A DNA stretch of 63,410 nt, taken from Winogradskyella sp. UBA3174. Its GTDB lineage: Bacteria > Bacteroidota > Bacteroidia > Flavobacteriales > Flavobacteriaceae. Of this stretch, positions 31,894 through 40,266 are shown in pieces; the first letter of the stretch is position 1; each line of letters opens with the position of its first letter. The stretch spans positions 83,435 to 146,844 of the forward strand of contig NZ_DEXW01000043.1 of NCBI RefSeq assembly GCF_002364335.1, given 5' to 3'. A program made the position numbers and the translations under genes. The notes below the pieces were generated by a model, which saw only the letters and a program-made list of their open reading frames with translations, searched no databases and was not told the origin of the DNA.

Positions 31894-34347
31894 TTAATCT
31901 TTAATCTTTTCTTTTAGGTCTTCGATAGTTTGCACTTTCACAACCCGATTTTTCACATGTTTATCTAGCCATTGGTCTTGTTCCCAAAGCATGTGCATAA
32001 TAGATTCTTTAGCTCTGTAACCATGACTCTCTTTAGGTAACATTACTAGTCTCACTGTTGCGCCTAATCCTTTGAGTGCATTAAAATAACGTTCACTTTG
32101 TAATGGATATGTGCCAGAATTATTATCTGCTACACCATGAATTAGAAGTAAAGGCGTCTTCATTTTATCAGCATGCATAAAAGGTGACATGTTATAATAA
32201 ATCTCTGGTGCTTCCCAATAACTACGCTCTTCACTCTGAAAACCAAAAGGGGTTAGCGTTCTGTTATAAGCTCCACTTCTTGCAATTCCGGCAGCATACA
32301 GATTAGAGTGCGATAGTAAATTAGCCGTCATAAAAGCTCCATAACTATGACCGCCAACTGCAACTTTATTTCTATCTATATAGCCAAGATCATCAACAGC
32401 ACCTATTGCTGCTTTTCCGTTGGCAACTAATTGTGTCCTAAAAGAATCATTAGGCTCTTCATTGCCTTCTCCAACTATAGGGAAAGCCGCTCCATCCAAT
32501 ACTACATACCCTTTGGTTACCCAATAGATTGGCGAACCCCAATTAGGATATACAAATTTATTAGCGTTAGCTGTACTTTGAGAAGCACTTGCTTTATCCT
32601 TATATTCTCTAGGATATGCCCATAAAATCATTGGGTATTTTTTACCGGTTTCGTAATTTAACGGCAAATATAAAGTACCGTCTAAATCTAATCCATCGTC
32701 ACGCTTATAGTTAATGACGCGCTTATCTACATTCTCTAAACTTTTAAATGGGTTGTCAAAAGCGGTAATTGCAGTAAGGCCATTTTTTTTATTAATATTT
32801 CTAATATAATAGTTTGGATATTCTGTTTGAGATTCTATTCTTACTAAGATTTCTCCCTTTTTCATGTCAATTGCAGAATTTAGACTTTCTAACTTATCTA
32901 TATATTCTGACTGGTATACGCGTTTTGTTTTATCTGTTTTTACGCTATACTCATCAATAAATGGGAATTGCCCTTCTTTTGAGTAACCAGCTCCCATTAG
33001 ATAGAGTTTATCATTATTCATTTCTAGTGTATACCGGCCTAACTCATTTTTTGATTGTACAAAGCTTCCAGGATTGCTATAAACATCTTGATAATTTCTA
33101 TCTGAAATAATCTTTGCTTTTTGCTTATTATCTGATGGATTAAATACGTACGTTTTTGTGTTTCTTGTATTCCACCATCTGTCATAAGCAACCGCGGTTT
33201 GGTCATTTCCCCAATCTATACCAGCAAAACGTTGTTCTGTTTTTAAAATTAATTTTGCATTAGCAGTAAAAGGAGCATTTTGTTGGTAAACAGCATCTCT
33301 GTAGTCTACATTTACTTCAGGGTCGCCATTATCTAAAGCTTCTGCCCAAACTAAAGAAGCTGGTTTATCTGCTCTCCAGCTCATGTTACGTTTTCCTGCT
33401 CTTGTAGCCATGAAACCTTTTGGTCTCACTTCGTCTAAAGCAACTTTGTTAACGGTTTTAATTTTGTTTCCGTTAGTGTTATAAATTATACTTTCGCTAG
33501 GAAATCTTGAGTAGGTTACTAAATAAGAAAATGGTCTCTCAATTTTAGTAATCATTACATAGGCACCATCTGGAGAAAAACTAACACCACGATACATATC
33601 TGCTTCCAAAAAGTTTGTAACCGAACCATTAATAGATATTTTTTTTATTTCAGAACGTGCTAATTGTTCAAAGTTAAATTCGTCATTTGGTGTTTTTAAT
33701 AAATCTTGATAGGTTCTGTTTTGTGCTTTTTCTCCATCACTTACAGAAACGGTAGGTCCTGATGGTACAGCAACAGCAGTATTGATTAACGGCTTTCTAT
33801 CTGCTGGTAACATTTTTACTAATAAATGTTTATTATCCTTCATCCAATTTAAAGTACTACCCATATTTGCATTTACAGTAGCAGTTGTTAATTTTGAGAC
33901 TTTCGTATCATTAATATTGAGAACCCAGACTTCTACACCACTATTTGTTGTGTTTAGACAAGCAATCATAGATTCGTCTGGCGACCAGCTAAAACCAGAT
34001 AATCTTGGATTTTCTGGTAATCCAATTACTTGTTTAGCATCTTTATCTGATGTTTTTTTGACTTTTAAATTTGTGTAGTAAGTCGTTCTGCTACCAATGT
34101 TTGTAATAGGGTTTATTCTAAGTCCGGCTAAACGTAGTTCTGTTTCAGAAAGTTCTGATATAGACTTGTACTGATTGCGATATAGCAATACCATATGTTC
34201 CCCTTTACTATCAATCTGAACGCCAGGTGCAAGATCTACATCTGCGAGTTCTAGTATTTCTTGTGAGGGTTGTTGGTACTTTAAATTTTGTTGCGCATAG
34301 CTGTTTACAACTATTAAAAACGCAAATAATTGGAAAAATAATTTCAT
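31894..34347 (-). CDS. S9 family prolyl-oligopeptidase-like peptidase, secreted
   Basis: An 817-residue secreted serine peptidase. I start it at 34347 (MKLFFQLFAFLIVVNSYAQ), which gives a clean signal peptide; an ATG 33 bases upstream would spoil it. A beta-propeller covers most of residues 50-560 with repeats such as FSWSPDESMIACLNT and GVSFSPDGAYVMIT. The C-terminal alpha/beta hydrolase domain has the triad Ser668 (GGHSYGAFM), Asp741 (HGVADNNSG) and His775 (ESHGYR). This is the acylaminoacyl-peptidase/DPP-like group of glutamyl and dipeptidyl peptidases. Periplasmic. Single gene with terminator. Confidence 0.92.
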   Translation of the reverse strand: MKLFFQLFAFLIVVNSYAQQNLKYQQPSQEILELADVDLAPGVQIDSKGEHMVLLYRNQYKSISELSETELRLAGLRINPITNIGSRTTYYTNLKVKKTSDKDAKQVIGLPENPRLSGFSWSPDESMIACLNTTNSGVEVWVLNINDTKVSKLTTATVNANMGSTLNWMKDNKHLLVKMLPADRKPLINTAVAVPSGPTVSVSDGEKAQNRTYQDLLKTPNDEFNFEQLARSEIKKISINGSVTNFLEADMYRGVSFSPDGAYVMITKIERPFSYLVTYSRFPSESIIYNTNGNKIKTVNKVALDEVRPKGFMATRAGKRNMSWRADKPASLVWAEALDNGDPEVNVDYRDAVYQQNAPFTANAKLILKTEQRFAGIDWGNDQTAVAYDRWWNTRNTKTYVFNPSDNKQKAKIISDRNYQDVYSNPGSFVQSKNELGRYTLEMNNDKLYLMGAGYSKEGQFPFIDEYSVKTDKTKRVYQSEYIDKLESLNSAIDMKKGEILVRIESQTEYPNYYIRNINKKNGLTAITAFDNPFKSLENVDKRVINYKRDDGLDLDGTLYLPLNYETGKKYPMILWAYPREYKDKASASQSTANANKFVYPNWGSPIYWVTKGYVVLDGAAFPIVGEGNEEPNDSFRTQLVANGKAAIGAVDDLGYIDRNKVAVGGHSYGAFMTANLLSHSNLYAAGIARSGAYNRTLTPFGFQSEERSYWEAPEIYYNMSPFMHADKMKTPLLLIHGVADNNSGTYPLQSERYFNALKGLGATVRLVMLPKESHGYRAKESIMHMLWEQDQWLDKHVKNRVVKVQTIEDLKEKIKD

Positions 34348-34435
34348 AATGAGTTTTAAAGTTTGATTAATTGCATTCAAGATACTTATAATGTATGCCT
34401 ATAAATGTGAGAGAATTGTTAAAATTATAAATTGT

Positions 34436-34451
34436 GTTATGCATGCATAAC
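34436..34451. promoter_or_regulatory. 16-bp perfect palindrome between S9 peptidase and fabH
   Basis: GTTATGCATGCATAAC is a perfect 16-base palindrome in the divergent intergenic region, 67 bases before fabH. It has the size and symmetry of a dimeric operator. The regulator is unknown. Confidence 0.4.
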
Positions 34452-34491
34452 GAATCCAAATTGGAATAAAAGTAAATTGTTTCTTATAGAT

Positions 34492-34499
34492 TAACTTCG
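34492..34499 (+). promoter_or_regulatory. -7 promoter-like box (TAACTTCG) for fabH
   Basis: One mismatch from TAnnTTTG, 18 bases before the fabH ATG. No TTTG at the expected -33 spacing. Confidence 0.35.
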
Positions 34500-34517
34500 C
34501 ATTATTAAATAGATACT

Positions 34518-35528
34518 ATGTACAATTCAAAAATAATAGGCTTAGGTAAGTATGTTCCAGACAACGTTGTTACTAACGAAGATTTATCTAAAATGATGGA
34601 CACCAATGATGATTGGATAACAGAGCGTACAGGTATTAAAGAACGTCGTTGGGTCGAAAAAGGGAGTGGTGATACTACGGCTACAATGGGTGTGAAAGCC
34701 GCTAAAATTGCGATTGAACGTGCAGGTATAGATAAGGATGATATTGATTTTATCATTTTTGCGACATTAAGTCCAGATATGTATTTTCCTGGTCCGGGTG
34801 TACAAGTACAACATGCTCTAGATATAAAAACGGTTGGTGCTTTAGATGTACGTAACCAGTGTTCTGGTTTTGTATATGCTATTTCCGTAGCTGATAACTT
34901 TATAAAAACTGGGATGTATAAAAACATCTTAGTTATTGGTAGTGAGTTACATTCTTTTGGTCTAGATAAAACGACTAGAGGTAGAGGAGTTTCTGTAATT
35001 TTTGGTGATGGTGCAGGTGCTGCAATATTAACTAGAGAAGAAGATATGTCTAAAGGTATTTTATCTACACACTTACATAGCCAAGGTGAACATGCAGAAG
35101 AATTGGTATTGATTGCACCAGGAATGGGTAAGCGTTGGGTAAGTGATATCTTAGAAGATAACGATCCTAATGACCAAAGTTATTTCCCTTATATGAATGG
35201 CACATTTGTATTTAAAAATGCAGTTGTCCGTTTTAGTGAAGTGATTATGGAGGGTTTAATGAAAAACAACTTGCAGGTAGATGATATTGATATGTTAATT
35301 CCGCACCAAGCCAATTTACGTATTGCACAATTTATACAGCGTAAGTTTAAGTTAACTGACGACCAAGTCTTTAACAACATACAGAAATATGGAAACACCA
35401 CAGCTGCGTCGATCCCAATTGCTTTAACTGAAGCATGGGAAGAGGGTAAGGTAAAAGAAGGAGATACCGTTGTATTGGCTGCTTTTGGTAGTGGCTTTAC
35501 TTGGGGAAGTGTGATTGTTAAGTGGTAA
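34518..35528 (+). CDS. fabH: 3-oxoacyl-ACP synthase III (KAS III)
   Basis: A 336-residue condensing enzyme that joins acetyl-CoA (or branched acyl-CoA) with malonyl-ACP to start fatty acid synthesis. The catalytic triad is visible: Cys115 (DVRNQCSGF), His263 (IPHQANLRI) and Asn293 (YGNTTAAS). The N-terminal GLGKYVPDNVVTN and the C-terminal AAFGSGFTWG are family hallmarks. Flavobacteria use FabH with branched primers to make iso fatty acids. It is a single gene, divergent from the S9 peptidase and followed by two terminators. Confidence 0.97.
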   Translation: MYNSKIIGLGKYVPDNVVTNEDLSKMMDTNDDWITERTGIKERRWVEKGSGDTTATMGVKAAKIAIERAGIDKDDIDFIIFATLSPDMYFPGPGVQVQHALDIKTVGALDVRNQCSGFVYAISVADNFIKTGMYKNILVIGSELHSFGLDKTTRGRGVSVIFGDGAGAAILTREEDMSKGILSTHLHSQGEHAEELVLIAPGMGKRWVSDILEDNDPNDQSYFPYMNGTFVFKNAVVRFSEVIMEGLMKNNLQVDDIDMLIPHQANLRIAQFIQRKFKLTDDQVFNNIQKYGNTTAASIPIALTEAWEEGKVKEGDTVVLAAFGSGFTWGSVIVKW

Positions 35529-35664
35529 AACCCCTTTAAAAAAAAGAGATCTTGTGGATTTAGTACTGACTTGACTTTTTTTAAATTTTGAACTAACTTC
35601 TTTTAACGTCTGATATAAGTCATTAAAAACAGTCTCATATCATTAAAGTTAAACGCAACATCAC

Positions 35665-35699
35665 AAAAAGCCCAAACAACTAACGTGTATGGGCTTTTT
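35665..35699. terminator. bidirectional terminator after fabH
   Basis: A ten-base perfect stem (aaaaagccca / tgggcttttt) with a 15-base loop and T-tracts readable from both strands. Confidence 0.75.
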
Positions 35700-35834
35700 A
35701 ACTATTAACCAACTTAACTAACACTATTATAAAAATTAATTTATAATTACTATTAACTAAAACTTATCTCATTACTATAGACGTAAAAGTTTCAATTTTA
35801 TTTTATTGAAAAATGGATTTAACTTGTATTTAAC

Positions 35835-35865
35835 AAAAACCCGAAACATAGCGCTTCGGGTTTTT
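35835..35865 (+). terminator. second hairpin terminator between fabH and the TonB receptor
   Basis: An 11-base stem (aaaaacccgaa / ttcgggttttt) with a nine-base loop and a run of seven T on the plus strand; also able to work on the minus strand for the receptor gene. Confidence 0.75.
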
Positions 35866-35987
35866 TTATTTAATAGCTAAACATTAACACTAACCATCAA
35901 CTATTTATGTAGGCTATTAAACATTATCTTCACTTGTTATATTAAAGACAATTTAAAAAGCTGAGTGTGACACTTTATTATGGGTTA

Positions 35988-38462
35988 TTACATAAACCCT
36001 CCACCATCTTTCTCATTGTCGTCTCGTTGCTTACGAGATTTTGCTCTGTATTTTCCTCCACCAAAACGGTAAGATAAACCAGCGAAAATCGTTTTAAATT
36101 CTGGCTGTACAAGGACGTCTTGTCTAAAAGGACGCTCACTGAGTATATTTATTTCTTGTGTATTAAATACATTATTAAAGTTTAAGCTAAATGTTGCTCT
36201 GTTATCTTCTAAGAAGCTATAGCGCATTCCTAGATTAACAAAATACATAGGCTCCATTTCAAAATTTAGACCCGTATCTTTTCCGCGATACATTGCAAAT
36301 GCTGAGAGGGATAGTTTCTTTGTGACTTTAAAATTGTTGAATACTCTAAAATTATAAATAAGGTTGTCGACTTCAATATTGTTTAAGTCTATATCGTCCT
36401 CAGTCGGGTTAACAATATTTGGATCTAGACTTTCTGCAAAACCACGTTGTGTGCGACCATACAAATCAAAGCTTGCATTAAAATTCCACCATTTTGTAGG
36501 TTTATAACTTCCAGAAACTTCTACACCATAAGCTGAAGTATTACCGAAATTATCAACTCTTAATATTACTCTGCCAGATCCTAAGGTTGAACGATCAACA
36601 AAAAGACCTTGGTTAATCTCATCTTCGATAAGTCTGTAAAATACACCACCAGTAATACTGCCTTTTTCTAGATTTCTTGTGTAATTTACTTCAAGAGAGT
36701 TTGTAAATTGTGGTTCTAACTCCTGATTTCCAAATTGCGATATTAAAGGGGTGTTAAACTCTGGTATTGGATTTACTTGTCCTACGCTTGGTCTATCAAC
36801 TCGACGACTATAACTGAATTGATAGGAATTCTTATCCGTTGGATTATAAGTTACAAAAGCAGATGGATAGACTTGTACATAATCATTTTCAAAAGGAAAC
36901 TCTGTAACTATGTTATTTGCTAAATCTGTATCTACAGCAAATGCATCAACGTTAACCGTCTCTGCTCTAAGACCTAATTTATAAGACCATTTATCTAGTT
37001 GTTTGCTATAACTGGCGTAAAGCGAATAAATGTTTCTTTCATAATTAAAAGCTGTGGATGTAGGAATGTAATTTCCAAGTTCATCTTGCACACGTGCATC
37101 GGAGGTATAAGACAGATCGTTAGTAAAAAGTCTTATCTGAGCACCGAACTCAAGTTTTGTAGATTCAGACAATGGGTTTACATAATCTAAATTTACAGTG
37201 GTGCGCTCTCTGTCTGTGTCTGTGAATTCATCAAAATTGGGTCTTACATTTGCTCCAGAAAATCGGTTAAATGTTTCTACATCATTATTAAAAATATTAT
37301 AATCTATTTCTAATTCAATATTATGTCCTTCTTTATCAAAATCTAATTTGTAGTTGGCATTGTATTGTTGACTGTTATTTTCATTGCTATTATCAATGAT
37401 CTGAGTTTGACTTAAGTTAGTGTCATTGCCAAAAGTTAATGTAGACTCTCCTAAAGCTCCACCATCAAATATATTTTGATTTGAGAATAGCGAGAAGGTG
37501 TTTTTATCATTGATATAATAGTCTACACCAAATTTAAATAAGTGTGAATTACGTTCTTCTAATAAATCTAAATCTTGAATTAATTCTGATGCTGTCTGTT
37601 CTAGAACTATAGCATTTCTGTTGTCGGATATGTTATTACCATAACTTCCATAAAAATTCAACTTACCATTTCTATAATTCATGTCAATAGAACTATTAAA
37701 CTTAGGTTCTAATTGATAGCCTAATCCAAGATTTACATTACCATTAAAACCAATATTTACATTCTTATGTAGTATTATGTTTATAATACCGCTCATACCA
37801 TCAGGATTGTATTTGGCAGATGGGTTGGTAATCAATTCTATTTGTTTTATAGATGTGGAAGGGATTTGTCTTAGCAACTGTGCCGTGGGAATGTTAGATA
37901 ATTTTCCATCTACCATAACCTGCACATTTTGATTTCCTCTAAGCGCTATTTCACCAGTTTGTTGATCTACATTTACAGTAGGAATATTATTCATAATATC
38001 TGATGCAGTTGGCCCAGAAGTCGTCAAGTCTTTACCGACATTTATAACTTTACGGTCAATTTTTTGCTGAATGGTAGTTGTTTCAACTATGATGGTAACT
38101 TCGTCTAAAGACTCGGCACTTTCTGCTAGCATAATATCTCCAACATCTATATTATAGCCATTTTTTCCAATATTTATCTGTTTTTTAATAGTCTTGTAGC
38201 CGATGAATTTAATTTCGACGTTTACATTGCCTTCAGGTATCTTGCTGATTTTAAAAGTACCATCACTATTGGTAATACTACCGGTAATGATCTTATCTGC
38301 AACATTTTTAATAATTACATTAACATAAGGTAATGGCTCATTGAGCTCTGCATCCATAACGCGTCCTAAAATTGAACCGTTTTTAATTTCCGAATTGGAG
38401 TTGGGTTGTGCACTTAAAATGGCTGATGAGACCATTATAAGCATTAAGAAGAAATGCTTCAT
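35988..38462 (-). CDS. outer-membrane TonB-dependent receptor-like protein
   Basis: An 824-residue outer-membrane protein of the OMP_b-brl_3 type. A signal peptide (1-19, ILSAQ) is followed by a CarboxypepD_reg-like domain (about 30-115: GRVMDAELNEPLPYVNVI, KIPEGNVNVEIKFIGYK), a plug domain (about 135-225: ASDIMNNIPTVNVDQQTGEI, NPSAKYNPDGMSGIINI) and a large beta-barrel with many alternating strands ending in an aromatic-rich terminus then a basic tail. It lacks SusD beside it, so it is not a classical polysaccharide locus. Substrate unknown. A variant ECF-type promoter and a phased T-rich repeat lie upstream. Confidence 0.93.
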   Translation of the reverse strand: MKHFFLMLIMVSSAILSAQPNSNSEIKNGSILGRVMDAELNEPLPYVNVIIKNVADKIITGSITNSDGTFKISKIPEGNVNVEIKFIGYKTIKKQINIGKNGYNIDVGDIMLAESAESLDEVTIIVETTTIQQKIDRKVINVGKDLTTSGPTASDIMNNIPTVNVDQQTGEIALRGNQNVQVMVDGKLSNIPTAQLLRQIPSTSIKQIELITNPSAKYNPDGMSGIINIILHKNVNIGFNGNVNLGLGYQLEPKFNSSIDMNYRNGKLNFYGSYGNNISDNRNAIVLEQTASELIQDLDLLEERNSHLFKFGVDYYINDKNTFSLFSNQNIFDGGALGESTLTFGNDTNLSQTQIIDNSNENNSQQYNANYKLDFDKEGHNIELEIDYNIFNNDVETFNRFSGANVRPNFDEFTDTDRERTTVNLDYVNPLSESTKLEFGAQIRLFTNDLSYTSDARVQDELGNYIPTSTAFNYERNIYSLYASYSKQLDKWSYKLGLRAETVNVDAFAVDTDLANNIVTEFPFENDYVQVYPSAFVTYNPTDKNSYQFSYSRRVDRPSVGQVNPIPEFNTPLISQFGNQELEPQFTNSLEVNYTRNLEKGSITGGVFYRLIEDEINQGLFVDRSTLGSGRVILRVDNFGNTSAYGVEVSGSYKPTKWWNFNASFDLYGRTQRGFAESLDPNIVNPTEDDIDLNNIEVDNLIYNFRVFNNFKVTKKLSLSAFAMYRGKDTGLNFEMEPMYFVNLGMRYSFLEDNRATFSLNFNNVFNTQEINILSERPFRQDVLVQPEFKTIFAGLSYRFGGGKYRAKSRKQRDDNEKDGGGFM

Positions 38463-38493
38463 TTTTTGATTGTTTTTTGATTGTTTTTGATTG
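38462..38493. repeat. 11-bp tandem repeat at the TonB receptor start
   Basis: Three tandem copies of TTTTTTGATTG (third one base shorter) abut the start codon. On the mRNA this is CAAUCAAAAA repeated, directly in the ribosome-binding zone. Confidence 0.7.
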
Positions 38494-38501
38494 TATGTTA
38501 T

Positions 38502-38519
38502 AATGTAGACGACTACATT
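38502..38519. repeat. perfect inverted repeat over the -10 of the TonB receptor promoter
   Basis: AATGTAG-acga-CTACATT, seven-base arms around the CGTC box. It could be an operator that blocks the promoter or a chance overlap. Confidence 0.35.
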
Positions 38520-38533
38520 TACAATATGTTACT
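38508..38533 (-). promoter_or_regulatory. variant ECF-type promoter of the TonB receptor gene
   Basis: On the minus strand AGTAACA (38533-38527), a 15-base spacer and CGTC (38511-38508), preceded by GT. It keeps GTAAC and GTCGTC of the sigma-locus element but with one base less between them. The start codon lies about 45 bases downstream. Confidence 0.45.
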
Positions 38534-38566
38534 GTATTTAACATTCCTTAACATCTATTAAACAGT

Positions 38567-38929
38567 ATGAAGAAAAAAACATTAGTACTTGGAGCATCGC
38601 TTAAGCCAGAACGCTATTCAAATATTGCTATTAATAGATTGGTGAATTATAATCACGATGTCAAAGCCTTTGGTTTAAGAGAGGGTGAGGTAAGTGGTGT
38701 TAGTATTGACACAGAACTAGTGTCTTATGATAACATTGATACAGTCACTTTATACTTAAATCTTAAGCGCCAGGTGGCGTATTACGATTATATTATTGGC
38801 TTAGAACCTAAACGGGTTATTTTTAATCCAGGTACTGAGAATCCTGAATTTTATGAGTTATTAAAAGCACATACTATTGAATTTGAAGAGGCTTGTACTT
38901 TAGTGCTGTTAGGAACAGGGCAGTATTAA
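38567..38929 (+). CDS. CoA-binding protein
   Basis: A 120-residue protein of the CoA_binding_2 family (YccU/YneT-like). The Rossmann-type start KTLVLGASLKPERYSNIAIN is typical, followed by YDNIDTVTLYLNLKRQ and PKRVIFNPGTENPEFYELLK, with a cysteine-containing EEACTLVLLGTGQY end. It binds CoA in the cytoplasm, precise role unknown. It is divergent from the TonB receptor and ends two bases from the convergent haloperoxidase-like gene. Confidence 0.88.
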   Translation: MKKKTLVLGASLKPERYSNIAINRLVNYNHDVKAFGLREGEVSGVSIDTELVSYDNIDTVTLYLNLKRQVAYYDYIIGLEPKRVIFNPGTENPEFYELLKAHTIEFEEACTLVLLGTGQY

Positions 38930-38931
38930 AT

Positions 38932-40263
38932 TTACTTTAAAAAGGAAACTTTAGAATTTACTAAAGTACCAACACCAATACCTTGATCTACACCAACCTC
39001 TACAGCAGCTCTATAATGAATACCTCCATAAAGTCTACTTTCTGCAGCTTCATTTGCAGCTAGTTTAAAGGATTTAAATTGGCGCATTGGTAAGCCATAA
39101 GGTAATTCTGTAGTATCATTAAAAGCAAAATTGTCACCAAAAATTTTGGTTAAAACTTCAGAGGAAGCAGCAGATACTACTGAATGTCCACTTGTGTATT
39201 CTGGGAAAGGTGGTGTTTGGATTATTGGAGCCCACTCTAAATCTATGTATTTATTTATTAAAGTTTCTGGCCTAATGAGGTTACTTTTATATTTTTCATC
39301 CCAACAACTTATAAAAGCATCTGCAATAGCTACAGATGTTTTGGTATAAGCAAAGACTGTTTTTTCAAAATCAGAATTGGTTTGTTTGCATGCAATTTTA
39401 CAAATACCAATCCAATGTGCACCAGGTGTGATTTTTTTCTCAGCAAACATAAAGTGTCCTTTATTTACGGACACAAAAGGGTTACAATCCCAAAAACGCG
39501 CAATTGAAATCTCTTCGGAGTCATCACCTTTTGCTCTAATAGTATTATTTAAGTTTACAACATCCATTAATTCGTTATGAAATGCAGACCCTTTTTTTAA
39601 AGAAAACGGAGGATGAGTTTTGGGTTTAAATTGTGCTGCAGAATCTAAAACAAATGGTCTTATTTTGTTCCAATGTGGTTCAATACCTTTCATGTAAGCT
39701 GGTGGAGTAGGTTCCCAACGCGACTCATCATCTGTATAAATGTTATAGTCTGGCATGGTACGCGTTTCGGAATACTTGTCCGCATTCATCCATTCTTTTA
39801 TTTGCTCGGAAATTACTAAAGCGTAAGTTTTAGAACTTTCAAATTCATTAGGGTTTATGGTTTTCCATTCTTTGTACAAACTATCTCTATAAACTTCTAT
39901 TCTATCAGCAGAAAACACGAGTTCTTTAGCTACATCTATATAAGCTATGACTGCTGCTAGTTTAAGATTTACATCTTCGTCTGTTTTAGAAATGGCGGTG
40001 ATATTCAACTCATTTAACTGGTTGTTTAACGATTTATACGTGCTGTTATTTTGATTTAAAACTTCATAAGCAGCAATATTAGGATACACATAAATACGAC
40101 TAGCAACAGGAGGCGAGAATATGTCGTGTACCATGATTTCTGTTAATTTATCTACTGAATTGTGATAGTCATCAGTTGAGATAGTAATAGATTTATAATC
40201 TTTTTCACAAGAAAACAAACCCGTAAAAAGGATAAGCAATAAAACAGAATGTTTAGGTTTCAT
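38932..40263 (-). CDS. vanadium-haloperoxidase/PAP2-like lipoprotein
   Basis: A 443-residue lipoprotein (Cys19, GLFSCEKD) of the vanadium-dependent haloperoxidase / PAP2 phosphatase superfamily. The C-terminal half has the family's histidine motifs: FPEYTSGHSVVSAASSEVL, with the SGH box, and ESRLYGGIHYRAAVEVG, with the RLYGGIHYR box that supplies a His and an Arg for the vanadate or phosphate pocket. An upstream lysine-rich block around KYKSNLIRPETLINKY gives the remaining phosphate-contact residues. The enzyme either oxidises halides or works as a phosphatase; sequence alone does not settle it. It begins three bases after the VCBS gene stop. Confidence 0.88.
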   Translation of the reverse strand: MKPKHSVLLLILFTGLFSCEKDYKSITISTDDYHNSVDKLTEIMVHDIFSPPVASRIYVYPNIAAYEVLNQNNSTYKSLNNQLNELNITAISKTDEDVNLKLAAVIAYIDVAKELVFSADRIEVYRDSLYKEWKTINPNEFESSKTYALVISEQIKEWMNADKYSETRTMPDYNIYTDDESRWEPTPPAYMKGIEPHWNKIRPFVLDSAAQFKPKTHPPFSLKKGSAFHNELMDVVNLNNTIRAKGDDSEEISIARFWDCNPFVSVNKGHFMFAEKKITPGAHWIGICKIACKQTNSDFEKTVFAYTKTSVAIADAFISCWDEKYKSNLIRPETLINKYIDLEWAPIIQTPPFPEYTSGHSVVSAASSEVLTKIFGDNFAFNDTTELPYGLPMRQFKSFKLAANEAAESRLYGGIHYRAAVEVGVDQGIGVGTLVNSKVSFLK

Positions 40264-40266
40264 ATA

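Larger units (their letters stand above)
35529..35987. other. 459-bp gap with two terminators, no gene seen
   Basis: Between convergent fabH and the TonB receptor gene. It holds two strong hairpins (35665-35699 and 35835-35865). I find no ORF of believable composition. A small RNA between the two terminators is possible but nothing in the sequence identifies one. Confidence 0.5.

Noticed and set aside
34505..34927. 140-codon minus-strand ORF over fabH
   Set aside because: It runs antisense to the fabH coding sequence including the active-site region. No start context or motif supports it.
35529..35987. Small protein or RNA between fabH and the TonB receptor gene
   Set aside because: No ORF with protein-like composition and no promoter box were found; only two terminator hairpins are supported.
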